Origin: Bimuria novae-zelandiae CBS 107.79 | Taxonomy: Eukaryota; Ascomycota; Dothideomycetes; Pleosporales; Didymosphaeriaceae | NCBI GenBank assembly: GCA_010015655.1 | Contig: ML976659.1 | Span: 1,210,659 to 1,274,658, forward strand | DNA: 64,000 nucleotides | Direction of reading: 5' to 3' | Shown: positions 34,690-45,882 of the stretch, piece after piece | Position numbering within the stretch: the stretch's first letter is position 1 | How the letters are laid out: each line of letters begins with the position of its first letter | Notes under the pieces: generated by a model | Told to the model about the DNA's origin: nothing | Database searches by the model: none | Seen by the model: only the letters and a program-made list of their open reading frames with translations | Position numbers and translations under genes: made by a program

Positions 34690-35640
34690 TTTCTATGTGA
34701 AGTCTTCTTTACCTCTATTTTCTCGAAATTCTTACAAAATAGTTTTCCGACTTTTTAAATTTAAACAAGTAGTACAACGACTTTTATATAATAATACTTC
34801 TATTTCCATCATTTCCACTATCCTTAAAAATCGGCAATTTGGTATTTATAATATTATTTACCAGATTAAAAGAAAAAAAATTTAAAAATAATAATAAAGA
34901 GGTTAAAAAAGGGAGACTAACAACGACCACTTGAAGAGACTTAAGAGTTATTAATAGGGACTTAGAAAGAAGTCTTAAATAAATAAATAAAAGGCTATTA
35001 TACCAAAATAGCCTCAATCTCTCTACTAGAAGTCTCCAGAAACTTTTAAAGAATAAGTGGTATAGGATAAAGACTTTTTATAATGTACGTCACCCTATAC
35101 CACGCCGCCATACATTCCCAAAAGAAACGAGTAACGATAGCCATCGTGACACTTTTATACCAAAACTTCTTTTAAATAAGAAAGAAGCTAAAACTAGTCT
35201 AAATGTCGCCCAGACTTAACAAAATAATATTAAAAATATTAACTTAAATAAAGTTATATTTTCTAATAAGTTAGCAATCGAAAGAAATCACGGGACTAGG
35301 ACGGAATACTATAGAATAAGAAAAAGATCTATAGTAAATTAAAAATTTTTGAATATCTGTAATGGAAGTAAGTCTTTTAAAATTATAATTAATACACATG
35401 ATAGAAAAAGATTGCATAACGGTTTTTTTTATTTTAGTCTTTTTATAATTATAATACTAACTTAATTCCGTATACTTAAGTGGTACCTTCTATATACACT
35501 ACCTCTAACCTTAGCCACGTGACTATACTAAATGTCGCGAAAGTAGACTAGTGTCTATTAGATTTACTATAGGATCCGCACCGCTAGTAGACAAAGATAG
35601 GTTAAAAACGCTACCTACTTATTTTTCAAATAGTAATAGA
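34690..35640 (+). pseudogene. Possible Tc1/mariner-like transposase remnant
   Basis: A plus-strand reading shows a helix-rich start (RLFKFKQVVQRLLYNN...ISTILKN) resembling a DNA-binding region. About 400 bp on, a VIFSNKLAIERNHG segment resembles the first catalytic-Asp block of Tc1-like enzymes with D-to-N/E-to-K changes. The remainder is not assignable and the ends were not found. Weak call. Confidence 0.3.
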
Positions 35641-37668
35641 TTATTTCTTTATACTAGTAACGTTATGTAACTACAAGTGCTGTTTCTCTTCTACTAAATG
35701 TATAATTACATGCGATTGTAATTTACTATTATTAAAAATAATAGAGATTTATTAACGTACTCTATAAGCAAGTGACCGGCACCAGCCAGTGATTAGAAAT
35801 ACTAAAACTCTATTAAAACGTACTATTACTTATAGTATAACGCGATATCTTAACTACCTAACTAATTACTTAAATTAAAAAAACGTCTAATTATGACTTA
35901 TATTTTAAGATATTAAAGAAGACGCGCTATTTCAAATTCAAAGCGCTATAGTAGTTCATAGCGTTATTAAAAGTATATTAAGATAAAAATTCGCTAGAGT
36001 AACCTTTTAACCAAACTATATATCTAATTTTATAAATCTCCTAAAAATTAAGGAGCAGGTAATTATTTAGTGTATACTTAATATTAATACGTTTGAGTTT
36101 CTGCCTTAGCTTACTACTATTAAATATATAGCTAATTCATTATTAGCTAAGTAGCGCTATAAGACTGTTAACTAAAACTAGGCTATAAACTTTATAAAAC
36201 GCTAGCTAGAGCTATAAGTTAAGTTTAATTAAAAATATAGTTATAAAAGAGTCCTCTATCAGAATCTTAAAGTTATATAAGACTATTTCTAGTTTATAAA
36301 GAATACTAACGCTAAGCATAGTATCCTAGATAAAAATACTTATAAATTTAATTATAGTAGTTTTATAATAGGTATACTATTAATAAAAGTAGTTATTATA
36401 CGCTTTAAGCATTAGAGCAGTCTAAAGAGCGTGTAATAAGATAATTAGAAGTAGACTATAGCTATTTAGAGTATTAATATAATAGGCTAGGGAATTCTTC
36501 CCTTTCTTATCTTCTAAGGTAAGCACTATGTTTCTATCTAGTATAAAAGAAGGATCTGCCTCATATTTGGGTTATTATAGTCTTTAAGAATAACTAAATA
36601 ATAAATAAGCTTACTCTTTAATAGCTAAAGTATTTTAATTAGTATATAAAAAGGCGTATTATTAGTGCAGCACGTTTACTTATTACCAATAGTTTTAAGA
36701 GCTATAACTTACTTAAATTCTAAGACTATTATAAAAAGAATAAAATTATTACTCTTTATATACTTTTATATATATCCCACCTTCTATAGCTACTTAATAT
36801 AAGCTATTTCTTGCTATTAAAAAAGGCGTATGGGCGCTAAGCTAAGGATTTAATACGTAACTATATTATATATATTACTAAAATTAAATTTCTATCTTGC
36901 TTTATTACTACTTATAAAGCTATAATTACTTAAAATAATATCTAAGGAGGCTTTTAAGGCGCTAGCTATTACAAGGGCTATACGTATCTATGCCTGTTCC
37001 AGTTTAGGAGAGGATAGGTTTAGGAGATAGAGTGCCTTGCGGATATTTAATATTTAAAAGCTAAAGATAATACTAACGTATTTATAAATAATCTAATCCT
37101 ATAATAAACTATAGAATAACTAGTTTAGAAATTTACAAATCTGTTGTAGGAGATCTACTTAAAGTATCTAAAGTTCACTATAAAAAGTAGGAAAAGTATT
37201 AAAAAATCTACTAAACTTTATACTATTTATCTTATCCTTTACTATTATCTAAATTAGCCTTATAGTCCCGCTAAAGCTCTATAGTTCTAGGGACTTTTAC
37301 TTATATAGGACTTAATTACGTAACTACTAACCTAAGCTGCCTTGCGCCTCGTTGTGTTGCATTTATTCTGTTTTTTCGCTAGCCACGGCCCCACCTATGC
37401 CTCTAACTAGTATCCTTGCCTTTAAAGTTTCCAAGATTGGAATACTAGCCTTATTTCTTTTAATCTAAAAGTAAGAATATTAAAGCTTAATGTCTGCCTA
37501 TGCATATTATTACTACTAGTAGCTGATAGTAGCCTATAGTAGTCGTAAACGCCTAATAATACTCTAAAATTTTGGTTATAAACAACGCTAGTAAAGGAAA
37601 AAGTTGAAAGGCACCTAAATAGTCCCTTAATAAGTATAGTTAAGGCCTTTAAAAAGATAATAAAAAGC

Positions 37669-37737
<69 letters not shown>
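37669..37737 (+). repeat. (GTA)n microsatellite
   Basis: About 23 uninterrupted GTA units inside the dead pogo element. No coding role is likely, because the surrounding frames are stop-laden. Confidence 0.95.
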
Positions 37738-37892
37738 TATAAGCTAGTGTTAGCATAAAAGTAATTTACTAAGCTTTAAGCTACTAATAAGGCTACCACG
37801 TAATAAAAATTATTTAAAAAAATTATAGTAGAAAGAAGTTTTTATAGCTAAAGAGGGCTAGTAACTAGCTACTCTAAAAGACTTTATGGCGC

Positions 37893-37928
<36 letters not shown>

Positions 37929-37929
37929 T
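37893..37929 (+). repeat. (TAA)n microsatellite
   Basis: About 12 uninterrupted TAA units, 155 bp after the GTA tract and in the same element. Confidence 0.95.
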
Positions 37930-38400
37930 ATGCTAATAAAGGTAAATTAACTTAATAGTACTATAAATACTATAGTACGACTAGGCATAATTCGGACACG
38001 TGTAAAAAAAAATGTAGAAGTAGATTTTAAGTAGATTAGCATATTATAATTTCTTATAACTATTTATGCGCGTTCTATACTATTATGTAAAATATAGATT
38101 TTAATAGGATCTTAGCATTTTCGGTCACTCGCTTGTGCTGGTCACTCGCTTGTGAAGTACGTTAGCTATAAAAGAATTAGTTAAAGAAAGACGCTGTCTT
38201 AAGTTACTTTAAGAACATAATTACTTATATTAATAAGAAGGATAATATTATAAATATAGCTACTAAGGACGCTAATAACGCTAATAATAATAACGTTAAT
38301 ACTAGCCTCTATCCTAATTAAGAAATATATATACTATTGCTCCCTCTAGAAGCTTTAATTCACCTATTACGGTTCGTTTCCTATACCGTACGAGCTCTGC

Positions 38401-38703
38401 CGCCGCAAAGTACTTACAGTACTCGCTCACAAACGTAACGTAACTGTAGCGACCCTCCTCAGGCCGTGTTACTTACTATTGGAAGCGCTGAACAAGGCGG
38501 TGCAAAGAACGTGATTAATGCAGGCAAAAGGTAGTTTGGGAATGCAGTAAGAAAATTCGAAGATGCACATTGAACTTTGGGAAAATTTGAGCTCAAAAGC
38601 TTGATTACTTGTCTATCATACACTACGGTCCTATGATGCCTTTATTTTCATCATACACGCCTTCCCTCCCTCACTACCCGCCTCTTCGTACTTGAAGACA
38701 CTT
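38401..38703. other. Intergenic after second RIP island
   Basis: Normal composition. No gene recognised. Confidence 0.4.
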
Positions 38704-40296
38704 CTATCCCACGAATCCATCGAACAGATACATCAATCCGTTCAGCGAACCACAAAACACCTCCTGGTCCCACTGCTTCCAATATCCGTTCCAATCCGAC
38801 CACTTAATGGTGCTCAAGTAGATCGGCCGGCTATGGTGCCCGCAATCCAATCCGGTATCAGTCATGCCCTGTCGATGGAGCACAACAAAGAACATCGGTG
38901 AAGGCAAAGTGACCCAAACGCTGTTCTTGCCGTTTCCCATGAACGTCTGATAATTTTACGAACTGTGCTGTTGGAGACGAATCCGCGTCGCTGCCATGTC
39001 GGCCTCCCAGACAGCGCTGCCAACGAACAGAACGTTCGATCCGAACAATCCATCCGAACGGCGTTTTTTGGTGTTTTGGATCGAACGAACGAACAGGCAT
39101 GGTGGGTCGAACAGAGCTTCGAACGAACGCATTATTAGAGCCAAACGTTCGGTTATTCGGTTGTTCGGTTGTTCGAGACTACGTTTGATCGATTTAGTAT
39201 AGGGATTCTGTCCTAATTGGTGGAGTATTACCTTGTTCTGCTGGCCTTGTGCCACGTGTGGCGTCGTATATTGCCTTGTGCAACGTTCTTGTAGGAGAAG
39301 AAAACTCTGAGTTTTCTCGTCGACGTGCCTCCCACTATTTCCCATCGTCAGCCGTGAGCGTATCTTGTTATGGATCAATTTGTTACCCGCTCGCAGTCGT
39401 CCCAGTCGACCCAGTCGACCCAGTCAACCCGGCTGGCATTTGATAGCTATCACCATGTTGGTTCGCGTACGGTAGCTGTCATGGCGATGGCGGAGAGCTT
39501 CGAGAGCTTGGATGACTCGCCATCTGAAGTGGAGTCCGTCACTCCTACGCATGAGTTTCCCGGCGAGCTGAAAGCGTCCAGAGCTCGTTTTCCTATTGTA
39601 TGGACCCGCCTCTGGCAAGGCAAACGTCTCCTCAACCACGTCGTCAAGAAGGACGCCGGCCAAAACATCCAGCTGGTGGACGGCAGCCAGTTTCTCGACC
39701 ACAACACCAACCTCCTTCCTAATTAGGAAAGTTGTATATATACGCACGTTCGGCCGAACGTTCGTTGTACTGTTCGAAGACGCTCCTGTTCGAGTCGTCT
39801 CGAACGTACGTACATTTGTATGTGGGCCGAACGAACGAACAAGCACCTTGTTCGGATCCTGTTCGATTCGTTGGCAGCGCTGCTCCCAGATGCGGTGAAG
39901 GTTCTGCGCTTCGCTTTGGAGGGCGCGAATCAGCTGGGAGACGGTGATGCCATCGTTGTTGTTGACTTTTTTCAAGCGCATACGCCCTGACCGGTACAAA
40001 TACGCATAGATGCACAGCGATTTGCAGGGTGGCTTGGTGACTTGCATTGTCGTGACGAAGTTGACCAGCGAAGTCGCCACAGTAGACAGCGTGAAAAGCT
40101 GTTCGGAGCGGATGTACGCGGGCTGCAGGCTGATGAGGAATTTTCCGCATTTCTCCTTCATTATCTCTCCGAAAAGATTCTTGAAGTGCGGATTGATTCT
40201 GAATTGGCTAAAGTCTAGCCATTTCTTCGGTTCGAGCTCTGGGAATGAGCCAGCGAAATGCTGCACAAAGTTGGCACCCGAACGCCGCTAGCTGAA
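38704..40296 (-). pseudogene. Unknown gene interrupted by a hAT-like element
   Basis: Minus-strand coding from about 40296 reads RRSGANFVQHFAGSFPE and continues to LHRIWE at the insertion point (39891). Past the 871-bp element and one copy of the 8-bp duplication, the same frame resumes at 39003 (ADMAATRIRLQQHSS), meets a TAA, and continues in frame through MGNGKNSVWVTLPSPM to a stop at 38704. It is also in frame with the upstream ORF 40315-41070 across three stops in about 50 bp. These may once have been one gene of about 540 codons. No family recognised. Confidence 0.55.
39004..39890. mobile_element. hAT-like non-autonomous transposon with 8-bp target duplication
   Basis: The element proper is 39012-39882 (871 bp). 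Its ends are the inverted repeat CAGCGCTGCCAACGAA, with similarity continuing imperfectly through GATCCGAACAA. It is flanked by CTCCCAGA at 39004-39011 and 39883-39890. An 8-bp duplication and CAG-type ends fit the hAT superfamily. Both arms are crowded with CGAAC/GTTCG words, likely subterminal transposase-binding repeats. No transposase is encoded. Not RIP-degraded, consistent with low copy number or recent arrival. Confidence 0.85.
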
Positions 40297-40314
40297 TGCC
40301 TAGGATGCCTCGAA

Positions 40315-41070
40315 TTACTCTTCAGGCTGAGAGAAAGACTGGGAGAATATGGCGGGCGGGTAGATGTTTGTGGAGTTGCCGAATGGCGTAGTTGTGCAGG
40401 TGGTGCCATTCTCAGCATTGGTGAGGCACTTTTCCATTTTTGATTCGGTTGCGAGACGTGGTGTAGCATTATCCATGATGACATCAGCGTAGGCGATAGG
40501 AGATTGCGATGGGAAGTACCAGCGAACTCGAAGGTGTTCTTCGACTGCCTCGCGGAGTTTGTCTGGTGAGCGCCACACGGTGTACTGGTCGTTAGGCGGA
40601 AGAAAGCTGATAAATCGGTCGAGAAGATCTGAGGGCATCTTCCCAATCATGTTCTTTCCGGTGCTGGATCCTGTTGTGAACGTATGCCCGGTCGGTGGGT
40701 GCGATGCTGGAGGGAGAACGAGGGGATGCGAAAGCTGAATTCCCGGAAACCGGAAGGGATGACATCGGTTGGCCATGATCCGCCAAACAACATCCATCCA
40801 CTGCAGCGTGCCTGCTTTTGTTGCGCCGTAGGGAAGAGTGCGGTTTCGCGCCGTACCCGGTCCGCGTTTCCAGCGCTCCAACGCCCAGGCAATACCTTCC
40901 AGTTGAGCTGCGGTATGGGGAGAAGGCATATTACTACCGCCGTAGTATTCCACGAAATATCGTTTCGCGAGCCACGGAAGGTAATTCAAGCCATTCGAGG
41001 TTCTTGGGGTATAAGCTTCCTCTTTGTCAGGTGCGTCTGTTGGGATAACTGCAAGTGCTTGCGCGTTCAT
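40315..41070 (-). CDS. Hypothetical protein, possibly the 5' part of a broken gene
   Basis: 251 codons from the ATG at 41070; the ORF stays open further upstream without a better start. The sequence is hydrophilic with Trp/Arg-rich stretches (LNYLPWLAKRYFVEYYGG, EGIAWALERWKRG, LQWMDVVWRIMAN) and no recognised domain. A weak hydrophobic segment around the start (LTTLTFSVTMNAQALA) could be a signal peptide if an upstream exon exists. It is in frame with the disrupted downstream coding region, so its stop may be a mutation rather than the true end. A hydrolase or other role cannot be assigned. Confidence 0.45.
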   Translation of the reverse strand: MNAQALAVIPTDAPDKEEAYTPRTSNGLNYLPWLAKRYFVEYYGGSNMPSPHTAAQLEGIAWALERWKRGPGTARNRTLPYGATKAGTLQWMDVVWRIMANRCHPFRFPGIQLSHPLVLPPASHPPTGHTFTTGSSTGKNMIGKMPSDLLDRFISFLPPNDQYTVWRSPDKLREAVEEHLRVRWYFPSQSPIAYADVIMDNATPRLATESKMEKCLTNAENGTTCTTTPFGNSTNIYPPAIFSQSFSQPEE

Positions 41071-42055
41071 GGTGACAGAGAATGTCAATGTCGTGAGGTT
41101 GAGGTAGAGTGTGTGCGGCTGAGCTATTCTCGTATCGCTGCACTGTCTCCTTCGAGATGGCAAGATGCTCTTCACTGCGTTCGTGGTACTGCGCGTCGGC
41201 GGATCGGAAAAGACGACGTTGGATGAACAAGAGACAGAAGAGGCTGAAGCCGTGGCGGAACAAGAGTTTGCGCAATCTAGGCCTGTGTAGAAGTTTCCGT
41301 AGACCGAAATCGGAATGCCTGGCAAGTTGCCCGTTTGTGTTGACAGCTCTGGACGTCCGAGCGCCCGAGCACGCCGGCAAATCTTGCCTAGTCACAAGCG
41401 CAGATTCGCTACAAGATTACATAGCGTCCTTTATTCTGTTTGGACACTTTGTGAAGCGTTAAACTAATCTGGAACGTTCTACCTTTCATAATGTTGTGCC
41501 TACGGTATGCTGACTCTAAAACACCATTTCCGAGTTCCTGAATTCAAAGGACACCCTGAAACATCTCCACAGGGCCGTACTTCGCTGTTACATTCCTACT
41601 TCACTACGTTCTCCAGGTATTAGCTAGCCAGCAGTTCATGACTATCGCCTGCGTCGTTCATGTACTCTCTCAATAGCAAGCCGCTCTCAATCCATGGCCC
41701 TTAGACACGCACAGTCTCTCTCTGGTCTGGAACTTTGAGTAAGTAATCGCCCCGTGTCCCGCTTTCTCGATGATAAAAACAGCTACCTGTGCCTTCGGCT
41801 TCTGAGACGAGAAGACCTGGGCGCGGAGTCGGCTACGTTAGCCATCATAATCGCGAGCCTACTCACTGCTTGGACTACAAAGATTTATCATGAAGCTTTT
41901 GAAGAACTCAGGGTGAAGCTTTTGTAAGAACTCGAGAATGACGATAGCCGACGCCTAACCCCATCATATATACGCTTTGTCCGTGTCAGGATGCCACCTA
42001 CATACTTCTACCTCCCTCGTCTCTTCGCACATGTTCCCTCTTAGATTGATCTGTC
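41071..42055. other. Intergenic
   Basis: About 1 kb with short ORFs only. It contains two near-identical TGAAGCTTTTG.AGAACTC words around 41892 and 41916 but no recognisable gene. Confidence 0.45.
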
Positions 42056-42814
42056 TCAAGTCGAACTCGGAAAGATCTGAACGAGATTGGCCACCCTCTT
42101 CCCACTTTCGGTAGGAATCTCGCCTCTAACATGGCCCTTGGCTATCCTCTTTATCGCCCCATTCCCATCAGTCCAACTAACATGAATACTTGCTCCACCA
42201 TCTAGATTGACCGACTGCAGCACATCTTCAGGGCTAAAGGCGGTAGCATGAAACCCAGATTCAAACCAAAGTTCCATAAGATCTCTGAACCCTCTGACGT
42301 TCTTCCCAAACCTGCTATCCCTCGCCGTATATACGAACAGGTAGTAATCACCATTCCTCATTTTAACGAGGCCCAGCCGCTCCTTTGGAACACTCGCGTG
42401 TGCAAGACTGCCAAGCATATAGACCTGATCGTGTAAACGATGGCGGCCCGTCGGCGTAGTGACCACATAGGTCCACTTCGGATGCCTAAAAGAGATATTT
42501 CCGGTCATCGGTAGCGGCGGTCCGGTGTGGATATAAGATTTGTCGTCTCCCGCAACCTTCACGTAGTTGCTCTCATACCGCTGTACCGGCGGGCTTGGGT
42601 CCTGGATTGTCGCTCCACCGTTTACGGCGGCGGGACAGATCGGATTGAGATTGCCCAGGTCGAAGAAACCGGCATTGGCGAGAATGTATGGGCGTCCTTC
42701 TAGCCCCAATCGTCCCTCGATCTCGCTGGGTGAGATCCCTCCTCTTTGCCTGCCGATAAACCGCAGATGTCCGGCTTTTAGTTGGATGACGTCGAATTTT
42801 CCATAGTCTATCAT
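42056..42814 (-). CDS. Phosphodiester glycosidase (NAGPA)-like domain protein
   Basis: 252 residues, no intron needed, ATG at 42814. Family landmarks are ILANAGFFDLGNLNP (residues 45-59), LGLVKMRNGDYYLFVYTARDS in the middle, and VNLDGGASIHVSW with the conserved LDGG turn, followed by VANLVQIFP at the end. They match the NAGPA/exopolysaccharide phosphodiester glycosidase family, which hydrolyses GlcNAc-1-phosphodiester-type or related linkages. Fungal members are not characterised to my knowledge. No signal peptide on this start; an upstream exon supplying one cannot be excluded because the frame is near-continuous upstream. Confidence 0.72.
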   Translation of the reverse strand: MIDYGKFDVIQLKAGHLRFIGRQRGGISPSEIEGRLGLEGRPYILANAGFFDLGNLNPICPAAVNGGATIQDPSPPVQRYESNYVKVAGDDKSYIHTGPPLPMTGNISFRHPKWTYVVTTPTGRHRLHDQVYMLGSLAHASVPKERLGLVKMRNGDYYLFVYTARDSRFGKNVRGFRDLMELWFESGFHATAFSPEDVLQSVNLDGGASIHVSWTDGNGAIKRIAKGHVRGEIPTESGKRVANLVQIFPSST

Positions 42815-44208
42815 TGCTTCAAGGATCTTGTATTCTCCACTTGTCGTTGCGAAGGCCGTTCTCCATTCCGTTCTATCCTCTCTGTTTCTGTTAAAGCTCC
42901 ACCACGTCGCCCCGTTCTGAAGTAGCGTTTCTTTCTGATAGTATTTGTAAGCAGGTGGGTGGTATGTGTGAAGGTAGTATATTGTGTGTGTAATTGTCTG
43001 AGTTGCTCTGTGTGTTGTTCTGTGTTGTGTTGTGTGTACATGGAGTGATCAGAGGCTCGTATATAGAGATAGAGCTGACTCATGAGACTAGTGTCGTCAT
43101 GTGACATATCTCTGGGCTGCTTACAGTATTTGTCTTGTACACTGCCTTGTGATGCGGGTTGGGTTGGAGTTGGTGCAAATGGCGAGGGCGACGGAGAGGA
43201 TAGACCTTGATGAGCCATGTCCAACTTTCCTAGAGCAACCTCAAGCGTACAAGATGGGGAACCAAAAGCCTGTTGGGAAGCTGCCTGGAACGCGCTCGCA
43301 GTGCGAGGAGGTTGACACAGGTGTTGCGGGCTAGTACCGACAGTGGCCACAGGTAGAGAGCTGTATATTAAAGAGCGGATCGAGGTAAAGGCGGAGATGG
43401 TGTAAGAAAGCAGATTTACGTCTCGATGGTACAACCACATAGCCTCACGAAGCGAGGCCGCCTCTATGGTGATGACCAATGTCTCGACTACGCCGCCGAA
43501 CAACACCGCCGAAAAGACGTCTTTGAGTCATCAATTCCACTGCACCGATGCCTACGCGCACGTACGATGACTGCCTGAAGAAAGACGCTACCGAACTGCC
43601 ACCCTACACAGCCACTCTGCAACATTGATCTCTCCAGGCTTCAACGTACCACAAAGTACTCCGCAGCAGGTCGCATAATGGCTGAAGAGCGTTTCTGCGG
43701 CGTACTACGGATTACGAAACATCGGTTTACTCTGCGACGGACAAAGTTGGCCGATGTCTCTTGGGTTCTACGAAGTAAGACGGGGTGCCTGCTCTCACTG
43801 GCTAGGCCACATCGGGTTAGATTGTGACCAACAAATGCAACATGCGCGCCTCCTCTAATTGAACATACCATTACTACAATTCATCAAATACGGGCCCTCT
43901 GGCTGTTTTACAGATCATATCAATGAAGAAGAGGACGGAAAGGTTGCCATCAGTGAATAGCCTTGTGTTCTGAGCTGCTATGCTTTTTTCGTGCTGTCGA
44001 GCACTTACAAAGCATTCGCACCGATGTTGGGAGTTATGGACATCACCGATCCTCCACATATGTAGGTTACATAGGAGTGATCTGCAATCAACAAGCCTTC
44101 GTTATTATTGTACGATGATGCATCCATTCAAGAAAGAAAAACATAGCGACATATTTCAAGCTACGCCAGCCGTGCACCCACAGCTTCACCCACTCAATTA
44201 CGCCCTAC
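42815..44208. other. Intergenic
   Basis: Contains a TG-rich stretch (about 42990-43050) and a 231-codon minus-strand ORF without family resemblance that I do not accept as a gene. No RNA gene seen. Confidence 0.4.
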
Positions 44209-45882
44209 CTATCTCCCAAAAAACTTGCGCTCAAAGTACCGCGCAACAGCATAGCTCACAAACGCGAATGCAAATCCAAGCTCAAACCCCACATCTCCTC
44301 CAAACGGCGCTTCTCCCGCATGCAGAGCGATCGGTCCCACAAACCACGTTTGACTCATGCCCGTCACCATTCCCGCGACACCGCAGCAAAACGCGAACAC
44401 GGCCGCGATACTAGGAGGAAGCTTGGATGGTTGGTCGTAGGTCGAAGCGTCGTATGCGTCCATGCTGCGGCGGTAGAGGAAATGCTCGGCGAAAGCGATG
44501 CCTTCATAGATGGCGAGCCAGTAGCCCTGCGAGATGTAAGTGAACTGTTTAGCGAATCATGAAGTGGAAATGGTGACTTACAATAAAATTCATAAAGTTC
44601 TCTAGCACTTCTTCGAAGTGGGAATACCCCGGTATCGCAATAGCGATGTACACGACCGTACCAATCGTAGTCCATATGAACCGCGGAATGTGCTGCGTCC
44701 ATCGGCCCATGACCTGCATCGTCAAGGCGACAGAGTACACGTTCGGGCAGTTATTCGCGATGATGCTCAGCGCCAGTACAACAAGGCAGAACTTTCCGAA
44801 ACCGCCCAGGGGAGGAAATAACACGGCTGCGAGGAGCCCGCCGGTGCCGGAAGCATTGTAGCCATCCATATAGCGGTTGTTGCCATCGTTGATCGTTGTC
44901 GCTGTCATGATCGCGATGCCGAGGAACTCGGTGAATAGCAGTGGGATCATGAGCCCGATCCAGACGGCTCCAAAGACCTTCTTCCTGGACTGCGTGACCG
45001 GCTGGTATACTGTGTAGTCTGCGGCGTAGCTGGTCCAACCTGTCGCGAATCCGTACACCACACTTCCGAAGCTCAGAACGCCGCCGAGCTCCGACGTGCC
45101 CACGCCCATGGGCAGATTCACAAACGCGCCGGAATGCGCGAATTCTCCCAAGACGATGAGGAAGACAATGAATGTAGGGATCCAGCTCCAGAACTCGTAT
45201 GCGTGCACGATCTTGTACCCGAAGAAGGTGACGAACAACGTTCCAACGGAGATCACCATGATGCCCGCCCAGCCGGGAACATCGTTGTTCACGGCGTGAA
45301 GCAACTGTGCGCCGACAATGCTGTTGACGGAGCTCCACCCAATACATGCAAGGACGTTGAAGACGGCGATGAGCTTGACACCCCACCTGCCGAACCAGTA
45401 GCGTGACAGAACCATTTGGCGCAGCCCGAATCGGGGGCCGAAGGTGCTGAAGTAGCAGGTGGAGAGCACGCCGAGCATGTTGAAGAAAAGGCACGTGAGG
45501 ATGGCGTCGACGAAGCCGAGGAAGAAGAGCTTCTGCGCGAGAAGGCCAATGGCAAAGGACGATATCACCATGTTTGCGGAGAGCCACTGGGTTCCTGTCA
45601 GTCCTCATCCGAAGCATATACGCAGCGTTTCCAAGTTCCGACAAGTGTACGAACGGGTAGACTCACCATAGTGCCTACATTCAGCAAAGAAGTGTCGTCG
45701 CGTTCATCTTCAGGTACGCGCTCGATGCCCCGCTGCTCGACGTTGAATTTCCCCGCCAGTCGTTGAATTCTGGCATACATGCTATTGCCATATTCGAACG
45801 TATCGCCCGGAATAGCGCCATCACCAACTGACCCGACTCTTACTGCCTCCTTCTCGACGTCGATCTGGGAATTGCCGAACAT
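44209..45882 (-). CDS. NCS1-family purine-cytosine permease (Fcy type)
   Basis: Three exons, 45882-45667, 45586-44582 and 44526-44209, joined by GT-AG introns of 80 and 55 bp (donors GTGAGT and GTAAGT), all phase 0. The product is 512 residues, the usual size. After a ~65-residue hydrophilic N-terminus (MFGNSQIDVEKE) come about 12 hydrophobic helices. WLSANMVISSFAIG opens helix 1, and FGLRQMVLSRYWFG, ATGWTSYAADYTVYQP and the late GYWLAIYEGIAFAEHFLYRR are characteristic of fungal purine/cytosine permeases. It imports cytosine and purines with protons at the plasma membrane; exact specificity is not readable. Confidence 0.93.

Larger units (their letters stand above)
35755..38162 (+). mobile_element. 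Second pogo-type DNA transposon, complete ends, RIP-degraded
   Basis: Imperfect inverted ends start ACGTAC (35755 and, inverted, 38162) and are flanked by TA (35753-35754 and 38163-38164). The subterminal word AAGC(G/A)AGTGACC is present at both ends, and twice at the right. The plus-strand interior at about 35,950-37,020 reads as a degraded pogo transposase: SILDKNTYKFN..SFIIG (expected YNFDETGF), G.GILPFLIF.GKHY, and a late YIYPTFYSYLI.AISCY.KRRMGA segment in the order of the family's C-terminal catalytic part. Two pure trinucleotide tracts lie in its 3' portion. Confidence 0.75.
32520..38400. mobile_element. Second RIP island of nested dead transposons
   Basis: Strongly AT-rich, stop-laden DNA. 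Its two edges carry loosely inverted-repeat-like words: left TACGGC.AAGTAGGGTGAATT at about 32541; right, read in reverse complement, CCGTAATAGGTGAATT at about 38355-38370. This could mark one large hAT-like or other element, but the match is weak. A Tc1-like remnant and a complete pogo element lie inside. The 32.64-34.6 kb part is unassigned. Confidence 0.5.

Noticed and set aside
37669..37737. GTA tract as a CRISPR-like or coding repeat
   Set aside because: Pure microsatellite without spacers; CRISPR arrays are not expected in a fungal nuclear genome.
38866..39378. Minus-strand ORFs around 38.9-39.4 kb as separate genes
   Set aside because: They are created by the hAT-like element and its CGAAC repeats or are wrong frames of the interrupted gene.
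42811..43506. 231-codon minus-strand ORF upstream of the NAGPA-like gene
   Set aside because: Low-complexity Thr/His/Gln runs arise from a TG-rich repeat; no domain, and start context is poor.
44751..45644. 297-codon minus-strand ORF overlapping the permease
   Set aside because: Wrong frame of the permease; His/Arg-rich with no membrane helices, while the spliced permease model is unambiguous.
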